Of a stretch of 64,000 bases of DNA, positions 28,075 to 38,809 are shown in pieces (the stretch's first letter is position 1; every line of letters starts with the position of its first letter). Under the pieces are notes generated by a model. That model ran no database searches. It had not been told where the DNA came from and saw only the letters and a program-made list of their open reading frames with translations. The stretch is taken from positions 1,550,001 to 1,614,000 of the forward strand of contig NZ_CP019239.1 of NCBI RefSeq assembly GCF_001955715.1. Reading direction: 5' to 3'. This stretch comes from Rhodoferax saidenbachensis. Its GTDB lineage: Bacteria; Pseudomonadota; Gammaproteobacteria; Burkholderiales; Burkholderiaceae_C. A program made the position numbers and the translations under genes.

Positions 28075-28365
28075 GTGGGGTCAGCCAGGGTCGTGATCGG
28101 TATGCACAGTGCCCAAAAGGAGGCGCTGTGCCTGCCATGGGGTGTCGGATTATGGCATTGGTGCCTGCATTTTCCGGATGCTGCAGCGCAAAACGGGCCA
28201 GACCAGTGCGATAATGCGCTTTGCACATCAAAAGGCAAACGGGTCATGACTCGGCGCAGCATTCAATGCGCTTATGGTTTTGGTCTTAAGTCCTGACGCG
28301 GCCCCACAAGGGTTTGTGAAGGGGCACCCAAGGTTTTTCGTTAGAGAAATTCACAAAGGTTCATC
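28075..28365. promoter_or_regulatory. Divergent promoter region of the sigma gene and ilvB
   Basis: This 291-nt gap contains no supported gene. It must hold the promoters of the sigma-factor gene (leftward) and of ilvBHC (rightward). I see no leader peptide rich in branched-chain residues and no clear terminator or anti-terminator pair. Confidence 0.45.
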
Positions 28366-30159
28366 ATGGAAATTTCAAAAGCCGAAATCGCTTCGGCGCA
28401 TGCTGCCAGCAGCAAACAACACGCGTCAACGTCTGTTCCCCTCGAATTGCGCGGGGCGGAAGTTCTCATCAAGGCCCTTCAGGCCGAAAACGTCAAGTAC
28501 GTCTGGGGTTATCCCGGCGGTGCGGTACTGCACATTTACGACGCTTTCTACAAACAAGACACGATTCAGCACGTATTGGTGCGCCATGAGCAGGCTGCGG
28601 TCCACGCGGCCGACGGTTATGCCCGTGCTACCGGCGATGTGGGTGTTGCGCTTGTCACTTCCGGCCCCGGTCTGACCAATGCGGTCACCGGTATTGCCAC
28701 GGCGTACATGGACAGCATTCCCATGGTGATCATCAGTGGGCAGGTGCCCACCCACGCCATCGGCCTGGATGCCTTCCAGGAATGCGACACCGTGGGTATC
28801 ACCCGCCCCATCGTGAAACACAACTTCCTGGTCAAGGACGCCAAGGACATGGCCGAGGTCATGAAAAAAGCGTTCCACATTGCGCGCACCGGCCGCCCCG
28901 GCCCTGTGGTGGTGGATATCCCCAAGGACGTGTCCTTCAAGAAGGTTCCGTACCACGGCTACCCCGAAACGGTGGAAATGCGCTCCTACAACCCGGTGCG
29001 CAAAGGCCACGGCGGGCAGATCCGCAAGGCCCTGCAGCTGCTGTTGGCGGCCAAGCGCCCCTATATCTACACCGGCGGTGGTGTGCTGCTGAGCAATGCC
29101 TCTGCAGAGCTGCGCACCCTGGTGGACATGTTGGGTTACCCCTGCACCAACACCCTGATGGGCTTGGGCGCTTACCCCGCCAGCGACCGCAAGTTCCTGG
29201 GCATGCTGGGCATGCACGGCACGGTGGAAGCCAACAACGCGATGCAGAACTGCGACGTGTTGCTGGCCGTTGGCGCCCGTTTTGACGACCGCGTGATTGG
29301 CAACCCCAAACACTTTGCGCAGAACGAACGCAAGATCATCCATATCGACATTGACCCGTCGAGCATTTCCAAGCGCGTCAAGGTCGACATTCCGATCGTG
29401 GGCGACGTCAAAGACGTGCTGCTCGAGATGATCGCCATGATCCGCGAAGGCAGCGTCAAACCCGATGCCAACGCCTTGGGCGCCTGGTGGGACACCATCG
29501 AAGGCTGGCGCAGTCGCGATTGCATGAAGTACGGCATGGGCAAGGGCGACGTGATCAAGCCCCAGTACGTGGTGGAAACACTGTGGAACATGACCAAGGA
29601 CGTGGACACCTACATCACGTCGGACGTGGGCCAGCACCAGATGTGGGCCGCGCAGTACTACAAGTTTGACGAGCCACGCCGCTGGATCAACTCCGGTGGT
29701 CTGGGCACCATGGGCGTGGGCATTCCCTACGCCATGGGCATCAAGCTCGCCAAGCCGGACAGCGAAGTGTTCTGTATCACCGGCGAAGGCTCGGTGCAGA
29801 TGAACATCCAGGAGCTCTCGACCTGCCTGCAGTACAACACGCCGATCAAGATCTGCTCGTTGAACAACCGCTACCTCGGTATGGTGCGCCAGTGGCAAGA
29901 GGTGGAGTACGAAGGCCGCTATAGCCACAGCTACATGGACGCGCTGCCCAACTTCGTCAAGTTGGCCGAGGCTTACGGTCACGTCGGCATGCTGATCGAA
30001 AAGCCGGGCGATGTGGAGCCCGCATTGCGCGAAGCCCGCAAACTCAAGGACCGCACGGTATTCATGGACTTCCGGACCGACCCCACGGAGAACGTGTTCC
30101 CCATGGTGCAGGCCGGCAAGGGCATTACCGAAATGCTGCTGGGGAGTGAGGATCTTTAA
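28366..30159 (+). CDS. ilvB: Acetolactate synthase large subunit
   Basis: Thiamine-diphosphate enzyme that makes acetolactate or acetohydroxybutyrate, the first common step of valine, leucine and isoleucine synthesis. The 597 residues include an N-terminal extension of about 25 residues. The catalytic glutamate is in VRHEQAAVHAADGYARATG, and the thiamine-binding motif is GEGSVQMNIQELSTCLQYNTPIKICSLNN, split by an E-for-D exchange typical of some members (GEGS). The FAD-binding middle domain is present. Forms a complex with the IlvH product encoded 149 nt downstream. Confidence 0.96.
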   Translation: MEISKAEIASAHAASSKQHASTSVPLELRGAEVLIKALQAENVKYVWGYPGGAVLHIYDAFYKQDTIQHVLVRHEQAAVHAADGYARATGDVGVALVTSGPGLTNAVTGIATAYMDSIPMVIISGQVPTHAIGLDAFQECDTVGITRPIVKHNFLVKDAKDMAEVMKKAFHIARTGRPGPVVVDIPKDVSFKKVPYHGYPETVEMRSYNPVRKGHGGQIRKALQLLLAAKRPYIYTGGGVLLSNASAELRTLVDMLGYPCTNTLMGLGAYPASDRKFLGMLGMHGTVEANNAMQNCDVLLAVGARFDDRVIGNPKHFAQNERKIIHIDIDPSSISKRVKVDIPIVGDVKDVLLEMIAMIREGSVKPDANALGAWWDTIEGWRSRDCMKYGMGKGDVIKPQYVVETLWNMTKDVDTYITSDVGQHQMWAAQYYKFDEPRRWINSGGLGTMGVGIPYAMGIKLAKPDSEVFCITGEGSVQMNIQELSTCLQYNTPIKICSLNNRYLGMVRQWQEVEYEGRYSHSYMDALPNFVKLAEAYGHVGMLIEKPGDVEPALREARKLKDRTVFMDFRTDPTENVFPMVQAGKGITEMLLGSEDL

Positions 30160-30165
30160 TAAAAA

Positions 30166-30218
30166 AGGCCTCTAGCCCGCGTGGAATATGCGCAACCAGC
30201 TATTGAAAATATAGCATT
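30166..30218 (+). repeat. Dispersed palindromic repeat, copy 5, between ilvB and ilvH
   Basis: Contains GGCCTCTAGCCCGCGTGGAA, TATGCGCAACCAGCTATTG and AAAATATAGCATT. GCTAT/ATAGC form a 5-bp hairpin; the dnaX copy has GCTAC/GTAGC at the same place, a compensatory change. Confidence 0.78.
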
Positions 30219-30250
30219 CCTTCACTTTAACTTTTGACGAATCTATTGTT

Positions 30251-30287
30251 TGCCAAGCCCTGTGGTTACCGCCACAGGGGGAGGGCA
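30251..30287 (+). promoter_or_regulatory. Hairpin in the ilvH leader
   Basis: A perfect 8-bp stem CCCTGTGG (30258-30265) and CCACAGGG (30272-30279) with a 6-nt loop is extended by TGCC/GGCA around a small internal loop. It ends 20 nt before the ilvH ATG. It could be a cis-acting RNA controlling ilvH translation; a betaproteobacterial ilvH RNA motif is known, but I cannot confirm that this matches it. Confidence 0.45.
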
Positions 30288-30307
30288 ACGAAAAGAGGAA
30301 TCTATCC

Positions 30308-31838
<1,531 letters not shown>

Positions 31839-31857
31839 TACGCCTACGGCGTGTTGA

Positions 31858-31881
31858 CAAGGGCCACTTCGGTGGCCCTTG
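31858..31881 (+). terminator. Hairpin terminator after ilvC
   Basis: A 10-bp stem CAAGGGCCAC/GTGGCCCTTG with a TTCG tetraloop, followed by TTGTTGCTGG. The T tract is weak, so it may be leaky. Confidence 0.75.
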
Positions 31882-31953
31882 TTGTTGCTGGCGCTTAGTC
31901 AATATATGGTGGCGGCTGACTTACACTGGCAGCTGTAAGCGCAAGGAGAATTT

Positions 31954-32799
31954 ATGCACGATGGATCTGAATCAATGCCAACGCCACAAGAGGGTGAGGT
32001 GCTGCGAAAACGTCGCAAAGGCATCTATGTGTTGCCGAATCTGTTCACGCTTGCAGCCCTGTTTGGTGGGTTTTACGCAATCGTTATGGCCATCAATGGT
32101 CGCTTTGATCAGGCTGCCGTAGGCATTTTTTGCGCGATGGTACTGGACAGCCTGGATGGCCGTGTTGCACGTATGACCAATACGCAAAGTGCATTTGGCG
32201 AGCAAATGGATTCGCTGTCTGACATGGTGTCTTTCGGTGCAGCGCCAGCCATCATTTCCTATGTGTGGGCGTTACAGGGCCTGGGTCGCTGGGGCTGGAT
32301 TGCTTCCTTTGTGTACTGCGCCTGTGCAGCGCTGCGCCTTGCGCGCTTCAATGTGAATACGACGGTGGTGGACAAGCGCTACTTCCAGGGTTTGCCGTCA
32401 CCCGCCGCTGCGGCCTTGGTCGCCGGCTTCATCTGGTTGCTCACAGAAAGTGGTCTGAAGGGAACCGGCGTGTTGGAGTTTGGAGTCTTTGCGCTGTCCG
32501 TGCCATGGGTGATGTTTGCGCTCGCCTTGTATGCGGGGCTGACCATGGTTACCAACGTGCCGTTCTACAGCTTCAAGGACGTGAGCATGAAGAAGAGCGT
32601 GCCCTTTGCCGTGATCGTGCTGATTGCGCTGGGCATTGCTGTCATCAACATCGATCCGCCGACCGTAATGTTTGGCGTGTTTGTTGTGTACGGCCTGAGT
32701 GGTTATGTGGTGTACGTGGTACGCCGGGCGCGCGGGGTGCGCACCAGCGTGATCAGCACGTCAACGGATGAGCCCGAAGAGCGCGGCTTGCACATGTGA
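31954..32799 (+). CDS. pssA: CDP-diacylglycerol-serine O-phosphatidyltransferase
   Basis: Makes phosphatidylserine, the precursor of phosphatidylethanolamine, in the inner membrane. The 281 residues contain about eight hydrophobic helices. The CDP-alcohol phosphotransferase motif is fully present: DGRVAR, then G in SAFGEQMDSLSDMVSFG with the two aspartates. An ATG at residue 8 is a possible alternative start. The basic/polar N- and C-termini are cytosolic. It sits between ilvC and leuA, a position common in Burkholderiales; leuA follows 21 nt later. Confidence 0.94.
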   Translation: MHDGSESMPTPQEGEVLRKRRKGIYVLPNLFTLAALFGGFYAIVMAINGRFDQAAVGIFCAMVLDSLDGRVARMTNTQSAFGEQMDSLSDMVSFGAAPAIISYVWALQGLGRWGWIASFVYCACAALRLARFNVNTTVVDKRYFQGLPSPAAAALVAGFIWLLTESGLKGTGVLEFGVFALSVPWVMFALALYAGLTMVTNVPFYSFKDVSMKKSVPFAVIVLIALGIAVINIDPPTVMFGVFVVYGLSGYVVYVVRRARGVRTSVISTSTDEPEERGLHM

Positions 32800-32820
32800 T
32801 TGGAAGACAGGAGAACTGGT

Positions 32821-34359
32821 ATGGCTGACAAACTGATTATTTTTGACACCACGTTGCGTGATGGAGAGCAGTCTCCTGGCGCCTCCATGACCCGTGACGA
32901 AAAGCTGCGCATTGCACGCCAGTTGGAGCGTCTGAAAGTGGACGTCATTGAAGCAGGATTTGCGGCCAGTTCCAACGGGGATTTTGAGGCGGTGCAGTTG
33001 ATCGCCAACACTATCAAGGACTCCACCATTTGCTCGCTGTCGCGGGCCAATGACCGTGATATTTCGCGCGCAGCAGAAGCGCTCAAGGGCGCTAACAATG
33101 CACGCATCCACACCTTCATCGCGACCTCTGCCTTGCATATGGAAAAGAAGCTGCGCATGACACCCGACCAGGTGTTTGAGCAGGCCAAGCAGTCGGTGCG
33201 TTTTGCGCGCAATCTGGTGGCAGATATCGAGTTCAGTCCCGAAGACGGATACCGCAGCGACCCTGATTTCTTGTGTCGTGTACTGGAGGCGGTGATCAAC
33301 GAAGGTGCCACCACCATCAATGTGCCCGACACCGTGGGTTATGCCATCCCCGAGCTGTATGGCGAATTCATCAAGACTTTGCGTGAACGCATCCCCAATT
33401 CGGACAAGGCCATCTGGTCGGTGCATTGCCACAATGACCTGGGCATGGCGGTTGCCAACTCGCTGGCGGGTGTAAAGATCGGCGGCGCACGCCAGGTGGA
33501 GTGCACCATCAATGGCCTGGGCGAACGGGCCGGCAATTGCAGCCTTGAAGAAATCGTCATGGCGGTCAAAACCCGCAAGGACTATTTCGGATTGGAACTT
33601 GGCATTGATGCCAAGCACATCCTCGCCGCCAGCCGCATGGTGAGCCAGACCACCGGCTTTGTCGTGCAGCCCAATAAGGCGGTGGTGGGGGCGAATGCCT
33701 TTGCGCACGCGTCCGGCATTCACCAAGACGGCGTGCTCAAGGCGCGTGACACCTACGAAATCATGCGTGCCGAAGACGTGGGCTGGACGGCCAACAAAAT
33801 CGTGCTGGGCAAGCTCAGTGGTCGCAACGCGTTCAAGCAGCGCTTGCAGGAGTTGGGTGTGCAGCTGGAGAGTGAAACGGAAGTCAATGCCGCGTTCGCC
33901 CGGTTCAAGGAGTTGGCAGACCGCAAAAGCGAAATTTTTGACGAAGACATTCTGGCCTTGGTCAGTGACGAAAGTGTGTCCGACGACAAAGAGCAGTTTG
34001 GTTTCGTGTCTTTGTCGCAGCACAGTGAAACCGGTGAGCGCCCACAGGCGGCCATCGTGTTCACCATGGACGGCAAGGAAGTCAAAAGCAGCTCGGAAGG
34101 TAACGGCCCGGTGGATGCCTCTCTCAAGGCCATCGAAGCCCATGTCAAAAGCGGCGCGGAGATGGTGTTGTATTCTGTCAACGCTATCAGCGGGTCCACG
34201 GAAAGCCAGGGTGAGGTGACGGTACGGTTGCAAAACAGTGGTCGCGTGGTCAATGGTGTGGGGGCAGATCCAGACATCGTTGTCGCCTCAGCCAAGGCAT
34301 ACCTGAGCGCGCTCAACAAGTTACAGAGCAAAGCTGATCGCGTAGCCGCGCAAGGCTAG
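32821..34359 (+). CDS. leuA: 2-isopropylmalate synthase
   Basis: Condenses acetyl-CoA with 2-ketoisovalerate, the first committed step of leucine synthesis. The ATG at 32821 with GGAGAA upstream gives 512 residues. The catalytic barrel shows [16 protein letters not shown] with the metal aspartate and [17 protein letters not shown] with the metal histidines; [12 protein letters not shown] marks the end of the catalytic part. A C-terminal regulatory domain (about 390-510) should bind leucine for feedback inhibition. A strong terminator follows. Confidence 0.97.
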   Translation: MADKLIIFDTTLRDGEQSPGASMTRDEKLRIARQLERLKVDVIEAGFAASSNGDFEAVQLIANTIKDSTICSLSRANDRDISRAAEALKGANNARIHTFIATSALHMEKKLRMTPDQVFEQAKQSVRFARNLVADIEFSPEDGYRSDPDFLCRVLEAVINEGATTINVPDTVGYAIPELYGEFIKTLRERIPNSDKAIWSVHCHNDLGMAVANSLAGVKIGGARQVECTINGLGERAGNCSLEEIVMAVKTRKDYFGLELGIDAKHILAASRMVSQTTGFVVQPNKAVVGANAFAHASGIHQDGVLKARDTYEIMRAEDVGWTANKIVLGKLSGRNAFKQRLQELGVQLESETEVNAAFARFKELADRKSEIFDEDILALVSDESVSDDKEQFGFVSLSQHSETGERPQAAIVFTMDGKEVKSSSEGNGPVDASLKAIEAHVKSGAEMVLYSVNAISGSTESQGEVTVRLQNSGRVVNGVGADPDIVVASAKAYLSALNKLQSKADRVAAQG

Positions 34360-34395
34360 GGTTTATACCTATCAGCAATAAATTTGTTGAACTTT

Positions 34396-34429
34396 ACCGC
34401 GCAAGTAGTTGATCTTGCGCGGTTTTTTT
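34396..34429 (+). terminator. Rho-independent terminator after leuA
   Basis: A perfect 10-bp stem ACCGCGCAAG/CTTGCGCGGT with an 8-nt loop, followed directly by seven or more T residues. It excludes a start of the next gene at TTG 34428, which would lie in the T tract. Confidence 0.92.
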
Positions 34430-34505
34430 GTTTAAACTCTGCCCATTAGGCTTGGATTGCGCCGATATTGCAGGCCTCCTTCCCGTCAAACCGTTGGGAT
34501 TCGAT

Positions 34506-35534
34506 TTGAAAAAAGCTACTTTTCTTTGCTGGGTTGTGGGTATTGCAAGCTTGCTGGCCTTGGCGCCTGTAAATGCTGCCACCGCGAAACGCCAGTCCGC
34601 CAGCGCAAGCAAGGCGTCCGTCAAACGGGCACCGCCCGCCAAGAAAGTCAAAGTCGCTGTCCGCAAGCGCGCCTCTATCCGCATGGTGAGCGCACCTGCA
34701 AAACTTTCTTTTGGTCAGATGGCTGGATTGCATGGCGCACACGACGCCCTCGACCTCAAGTCCAGCGTGGCTCTGGTGATGGACCAGGACACCCATGAAG
34801 TGCTTTTCAGCAAGAACGAATCGGCGGTATTGCCCATCGCTTCGATTACCAAACTGATGACAGGTGTGCTTATCAGTGAGGCGAAGCTCCCGATGGATGA
34901 AGTCATTGCCGTCTCGCAGGCTGATGTTGATACGGAAAAGGGCAGTAGTTCTCGTTTGAGCGTAGGCACTGAGTTGAGCCGCGGCGAGCTGCTGCACCTC
35001 GCGTTGATGGCCAGCGAAAACCGTGCGGCCCATGCCTTGGGTCGTACGTATCCGGGCGGCTTGGCGACGTTTGTCAGCCTCATGAATGCCAAGGCCAAGA
35101 TGCTGGGCATGCATGACACCCGTTATGTGGAGCCCACCGGGCTCTCCAGCAAAAACCAGTCCAGCGCACGGGATCTTGCCACTCTGGTGAACTATGCCTA
35201 TGGTGACGCTACGTTGCGTGAGTACTCCACTTCCACCGGGTACCAAGTCGCAGTGGGCCGCCGGACCTTGCAGTACAACAACACCAATCGCCTGGTGAAG
35301 AACCCTGCGTGGGAGATTGGTCTGCAGAAAACTGGTTATATCTCCGAAGCAGGCCAATGCCTCGTGATGCAAGCCAAGGTGGCTGGTCGCAAGATCATCA
35401 TGGTTTTCCTGGATTCAGCAGGCAAGTTCAGTCGCTTGGGCGATGCCGAGCGTGTTCGGCGCTGGGTGGAGTCCATCCCGGTGGCGCCCAAAGTGTCTCC
35501 GCTGGCCAGCAACGAAGCTGCCCCGAAGGTCTAG
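34506..35534 (+). CDS. pbpG: D-alanyl-D-alanine endopeptidase (PBP7/8-type)
   Basis: Periplasmic low-molecular-weight penicillin-binding protein that cleaves peptide cross-links in murein. The chosen TTG at 34506 gives a standard signal peptide (KKATFLCWVVGIASLLALAPVNAATA) and 342 residues; the frame upstream runs into the leuA terminator. Active-site motifs are SITK (about S113, K116), SEN in ASENRAAH and KTG in QKTGYIS. A lysine/alanine-rich basic stretch follows the signal peptide. Transcribed alone after a terminator. Confidence 0.92.
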   Translation: MKKATFLCWVVGIASLLALAPVNAATAKRQSASASKASVKRAPPAKKVKVAVRKRASIRMVSAPAKLSFGQMAGLHGAHDALDLKSSVALVMDQDTHEVLFSKNESAVLPIASITKLMTGVLISEAKLPMDEVIAVSQADVDTEKGSSSRLSVGTELSRGELLHLALMASENRAAHALGRTYPGGLATFVSLMNAKAKMLGMHDTRYVEPTGLSSKNQSSARDLATLVNYAYGDATLREYSTSTGYQVAVGRRTLQYNNTNRLVKNPAWEIGLQKTGYISEAGQCLVMQAKVAGRKIIMVFLDSAGKFSRLGDAERVRRWVESIPVAPKVSPLASNEAAPKV

Positions 35535-35555
35535 ACGAACCGAATTTCCGGGGTG

Positions 35556-36344
35556 CTAGCGATTGGCACCCGGTTTGTGCCCCAGCGTCTCGGAGATCTG
35601 ACGCGCGGTCTCCTTCAACTTGGGCAGCCACTCGTCTTCCAGGCGTCCTGACGGCGCCGAAATCGACAGCCCGGCGACCAGTTTGGACTGGTCATCGTAA
35701 ATGCCTGCAGCCATGCAGCGCACCCCCAGCTCCAGCTCCTCGTTATCACTGGCTTGCCCGTACTGGCGCACCTTGGACAACTCACGTTCCAGATGGTCCA
35801 GCGAGGTAATGCTGTTTTTTGTGTGTCCTTGCAAGCCCGTGCGTGTGGCATAGGCGCGGATGCGTTGCGGGTCATCTGCCGCGAGGAACAGTTTCCCCAC
35901 GGATGTCAGATGCAAAGGCGCACGGCCACCAATGGCACGCACCACCTGCATGCCGGAGCGCTCGCTGTAGGCGCGCTCCACATAGATGATTTCGTCGCCC
36001 TGGCGCATGCTCAGGTTGACCGGCTGCTGGATCAGTCGGTGCAGTTCGCGCATCGGGGCCAGCGCAGCGTCACGCACATTGAGTCGGCCCTTGACCATAT
36101 TGCCCAATTCCAGCAGACGCATGCCCAGACGGTATGTGCCGGCCTGAGGACGGTCCACAAACCGGCCGGTAGCCAGGTCGTTGAGGATGCGGTGCGCCGT
36201 AGAGGGGTGTAGCCCGGCTTTTTCGCTGATTTCCTTGAGGCTGATGGCCTCTTCGCGCGACGCCAGCACATCCATCAGCGTGAACATGCGCTCGATGACT
36301 TGAACGGTAGGTGTGTTGGGGGCGTCTGGATCTTTTTTGGTCAT
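35556..36344 (-). CDS. IclR family transcriptional regulator
   Basis: A 262-residue regulator. The N-terminal winged helix (about 14-75) includes ISLKEISEKAGLHPSTAHRILNDLATGRFVDR, and the C-terminal effector domain includes NLSMRQGDEIIYVERAYSERSGMQVV, LHLTSVGKLFLA and MAAGIYDDQSKLVAGLSISAPSGRL. The ligand and target genes are unknown. It faces pbpG and starts 23 nt before the bpt stop, so it could be co-transcribed with aat-bpt. Confidence 0.92.
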   Translation of the reverse strand: MTKKDPDAPNTPTVQVIERMFTLMDVLASREEAISLKEISEKAGLHPSTAHRILNDLATGRFVDRPQAGTYRLGMRLLELGNMVKGRLNVRDAALAPMRELHRLIQQPVNLSMRQGDEIIYVERAYSERSGMQVVRAIGGRAPLHLTSVGKLFLAADDPQRIRAYATRTGLQGHTKNSITSLDHLERELSKVRQYGQASDNEELELGVRCMAAGIYDDQSKLVAGLSISAPSGRLEDEWLPKLKETARQISETLGHKPGANR

Positions 36345-36366
36345 GGTGGCAATCTTCGGGTGTATC

Positions 36367-37113
36367 TTAGCTTGCGCGGCCCGGAGCGCTCCACTGTCCG
36401 TGGGTCAGTATCTGCATGGGGGTGAAGCCCGCCTTGTAACTCATCTTGGGACTGTCTTCTATCCAGTAGCCCAGGTACACATAGGCCAACCCCAATTGGC
36501 GCGCCTGGTGAATTTGCCACAGCACATTGAAAGTGCCATAGCTGGCCTTTTCATCGGGTTCGAAAAACGTATAAACCGCGGAGATGCCGTCGTCCAGAAC
36601 GTCCAGGATGGAGACCATCTTGAGCGGACCTTCCGAGCCATCGGCTGTGGTTTCGCGAAACTCCACCAGGCGGGAATTGACCCGGCTTTGCAGCAGGAAC
36701 TGCGTGTACTGGTCCACGCTGTCTTCATCCATGCCGCCGCCGGCGTGGCGGCTGTTCTGGTAGCGCAGGTACAGCGCATAGTGCTCTGCGACAAAGCCCA
36801 GTTTGAGCACCCGAACGGTCAGTCCACCATGGCGGCTCCAGGCGCGGCGTTGGCTGCGGGTCGGTGTGAACCCAGCGGCTTCCACCCGCAACGGGGTGCA
36901 GGCCTGGCAGCCATCGCAATACGGGCGGTAGGTGAACATGCCGCTGCGGCGAAACCCTTTGGCAACGAGCTCTGAATAGGCCGAGTTGTTGATCAGATGG
37001 CTGGGCGTCGCGACCTGCGAGCGGGCCTGACGGTTGGGCAGATAGCTGCACTCGTACGGCGCTGTGGCGTAAAACTGCAGTGTTTGCAGCGGTAGGTCTT
37101 TGAGGTCTGTCAT
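36367..37113 (-). CDS. bpt: Leucyl-protein transferase of the arginyltransferase family
   Basis: Adds leucine to proteins with N-terminal aspartate or glutamate, feeding the bacterial N-degron (ClpS/ClpAP) pathway. The ATG at 37113 ([18 protein letters not shown]) gives 248 residues. Family features are [42 protein letters not shown] and [17 protein letters not shown]. It lies 10 nt downstream of aat, so the two N-terminal aminoacyl transferases are produced together. Confidence 0.93.
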   Translation of the reverse strand: MTDLKDLPLQTLQFYATAPYECSYLPNRQARSQVATPSHLINNSAYSELVAKGFRRSGMFTYRPYCDGCQACTPLRVEAAGFTPTRSQRRAWSRHGGLTVRVLKLGFVAEHYALYLRYQNSRHAGGGMDEDSVDQYTQFLLQSRVNSRLVEFRETTADGSEGPLKMVSILDVLDDGISAVYTFFEPDEKASYGTFNVLWQIHQARQLGLAYVYLGYWIEDSPKMSYKAGFTPMQILTHGQWSAPGRAS

Positions 37114-37123
37114 GGAGGACGCT

Positions 37124-37876
37124 TCAGGCAGACAAAACAGGTTTCCAGTATAGGGGGTCAAAGTGCCACTGGGGGGCGGGTTCCTTCAGGGCCTGCTGTA
37201 CCGCCTCCACAAAAACACTGCGCGGCATTTCTGCGGCGCCCAGTGAGGCCAGATGCCGGGTGTTTTGCTGGCAGTCAATCCGTGCAATGCCGTGGTGTCG
37301 GCAAAACGCCACCAGCGCGGCGAGCGCTATCTTGGAGGCATCTGGCACCCGTGTGAACATCGACTCGCCAAACACGGCGCGTCCCAGAGAGACACAATAC
37401 AGCCCGCCGACCAACTCACCCCCAATCCAGGCTTCCACGCTGTGGGCGTGGCCCGCCGCGTGCAGGTCGGTATAGGCCTGCACCATGTCCGGCACGATCC
37501 AGGTACCGGGTGCGCCTTTGCGTTGTGTGCCGGCACACGCCGCGATGACCTGTGCAAAGGCCGAGTCAATGCGGATTTCACACTGCACGTCGTCACGAAA
37601 GCGCAGCAGCTTTTTGCGCAGGGAGCGGTGCAGCTTGAAATCGGCAACCGTGAGCACCATGCGCGGATCGGGGCTCCACCAAAGAATCGGTTGCCCATCG
37701 CTGAACCAGGGAAAGATGCCCTGTGCATATGCTTTGCACAGCGTGGATACTTCCAGATCTCCGCCTGCGGCCAGTAGACCGGGCGCGTCCGACTCTACAT
37801 TCCACGCACGGTCGGGCGGCGGAAACGGGTGGCCGGGCTCCATCCAGGGAAGGTAAAGACCTTGGGAAGATGACAT
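37124..37876 (-). CDS. aat: Leucyl/phenylalanyl-tRNA-protein transferase
   Basis: Transfers leucine or phenylalanine from tRNA to N-terminal lysine or arginine, marking proteins for ClpAP. Start at 37876 ([15 protein letters not shown]) gives 250 residues; the ribosome-binding site is weak. Typical motifs are [69 protein letters not shown] and [14 protein letters not shown]. It is the first gene of aat-bpt. The upstream open frame crosses tRNA-Pro and is not coding. Confidence 0.94.
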   Translation of the reverse strand: MSSSQGLYLPWMEPGHPFPPPDRAWNVESDAPGLLAAGGDLEVSTLCKAYAQGIFPWFSDGQPILWWSPDPRMVLTVADFKLHRSLRKKLLRFRDDVQCEIRIDSAFAQVIAACAGTQRKGAPGTWIVPDMVQAYTDLHAAGHAHSVEAWIGGELVGGLYCVSLGRAVFGESMFTRVPDASKIALAALVAFCRHHGIARIDCQQNTRHLASLGAAEMPRSVFVEAVQQALKEPAPQWHFDPLYWKPVLSA

Positions 37877-37962
37877 GGAGGAGGATTGCGAGAAGGGTGA
37901 AATTGCAAAAAATTTTGCGGACCCCGAAAGAGCCCATTTGGAGAGGTTAGAATACCAGCTGT

Positions 37963-38039
37963 CGGGGCGTAGCGCAGCCTGGTAGCGCATCTGCTTTGGG
38001 AGCAGAGGGTCGTGAGTTCGAATCCCACCGCCCCGACCA
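37963..38039 (+). tRNA. tRNA-Pro(UGG)
   Basis: A 77-nt cloverleaf with acceptor CGGGGCG/CGCCCCG, C1-G72 as expected for tRNA-Pro, anticodon loop TTTGGGA with anticodon TGG, T-loop TTCGAAT and an encoded CCA (38037-38039). A TAGAAT sequence at 37949-37954 is a plausible -10. Confidence 0.97.
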
Positions 38040-38045
38040 TTTTTT

Positions 38046-38076
38046 TGCCAATGCACCGTCATTGGCATTTCTTTTT
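38046..38076 (+). terminator. Terminator after tRNA-Pro
   Basis: A perfect 8-bp stem TGCCAATG/CATTGGCA with loop CACCGT, followed by TTTCTTTTT. Confidence 0.88.
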
Positions 38077-38133
38077 GTGCCTTTGGATTCCAAAGGCTTG
38101 CCTTTTAGCAACTTCCTACACAAGCAATAACCC

Positions 38134-38147
38134 TTGATCTGGATCAG
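38134..38147 (+). promoter_or_regulatory. FNR/ANR-type binding site upstream of the cyd genes
   Basis: TTGATCTGGATCAG matches the FNR consensus TTGAT-N4-ATCAA at nine of ten positions. It lies about 78 nt before the regulator start and upstream of the palindrome, a position that fits oxygen-dependent control of a high-affinity oxidase. Confidence 0.7.
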
Positions 38148-38170
38148 GGATCATTTATTGGCTGGCGAAG

Positions 38171-38208
38171 TTTCCTGTAATTTCAGAAAATACTGAAACT
38201 ACAGGAAA
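38171..38208. promoter_or_regulatory. Long palindromic operator, likely for the GbsR-type regulator
   Basis: Arms TTTCCTGTAATTTCAG (38171-38186) and CTGAAACTACAGGAAA (38193-38208) are complementary at 15 of 16 positions around the 6-nt spacer AAAATA. The site ends 10 nt before the regulator ATG, so binding would block the shared promoter or translation start region. Confidence 0.75.
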
Positions 38209-38218
38209 TGGAGTCGCC

Positions 38219-38809
38219 ATGAACTTACCACCGCTCACCCAGCGCTTTGTGCTGCACTTTGGCGAAATGGGCAGCCGCTGGGGTATCAACCGCACGGTGG
38301 GGCAGATTTACGCACTGCTCTATGTGTCGGCCAAACCCCTCAATGCGGATGAGATCGGGGAGGCGCTGGCGTTTTCCCGCTCCAACGTGAGCATGGGGCT
38401 CAAGGAGCTTCAGTCGTGGAATCTGGTGCGACTGATTCACCAGCCCAACGACCGGCGCGAGTACTTTCAGGCCCCCGAAGACGTGTGGGCCATCTTCCGC
38501 ACGCTGGCCAATGAGCGGCGCAAGCGGGAAATTGATCCCACTCTGTCGATGCTGCGCGACGCACTGATGGAGCAACCCAGCGTGGCCGAAGACATCCATG
38601 CACAGGCGCGCATGAAACAGATGCACGCCTTCATTGAGCTGATGACCGACTGGCTGGACGATGTGCAGAAGATGGACTCGGAAACACTGGCCAGCCTGAT
38701 GCAGATGGGGGCTAAAGTGCAAAAACTGCTCGAGATGAAAGACCGGGTGAAGAGTGTGTTCACCCCCGCCAAGCCCAGTACCGAAGGAGCCGACCATGGA
38801 CAGCTTTGA
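38219..38809 (+). CDS. GbsR/MarR family transcriptional regulator
   Basis: A 196-residue DNA-binding protein. The winged helix-turn-helix occupies about residues 25-90 (GQIYALLYVSAKPLNADEIGEALAFSRSNVSMGLKELQSWNLVRLI, then the RREYFQAPED wing). The C-terminal helical part (about 110-185) probably dimerises. The gene overlaps cydA by 14 nt, so it is translated with the oxidase genes. The palindrome right before its start suggests autoregulation. Relatives control osmoprotectant genes; a link to cytochrome bd is less described. Confidence 0.9.
   Translation: MNLPPLTQRFVLHFGEMGSRWGINRTVGQIYALLYVSAKPLNADEIGEALAFSRSNVSMGLKELQSWNLVRLIHQPNDRREYFQAPEDVWAIFRTLANERRKREIDPTLSMLRDALMEQPSVAEDIHAQARMKQMHAFIELMTDWLDDVQKMDSETLASLMQMGAKVQKLLEMKDRVKSVFTPAKPSTEGADHGQL

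Noticed and set aside
28426..29982. A 518-residue minus-strand open frame opposite ilvB.
   Set aside because: Codon-mirror shadow of ilvB with no family features.
34428..34505. Extended N-terminus of the endopeptidase gene.
   Set aside because: The TTG at 34428 lies in the T tract of the leuA terminator, and the TTG at 34506 gives a proper signal peptide.
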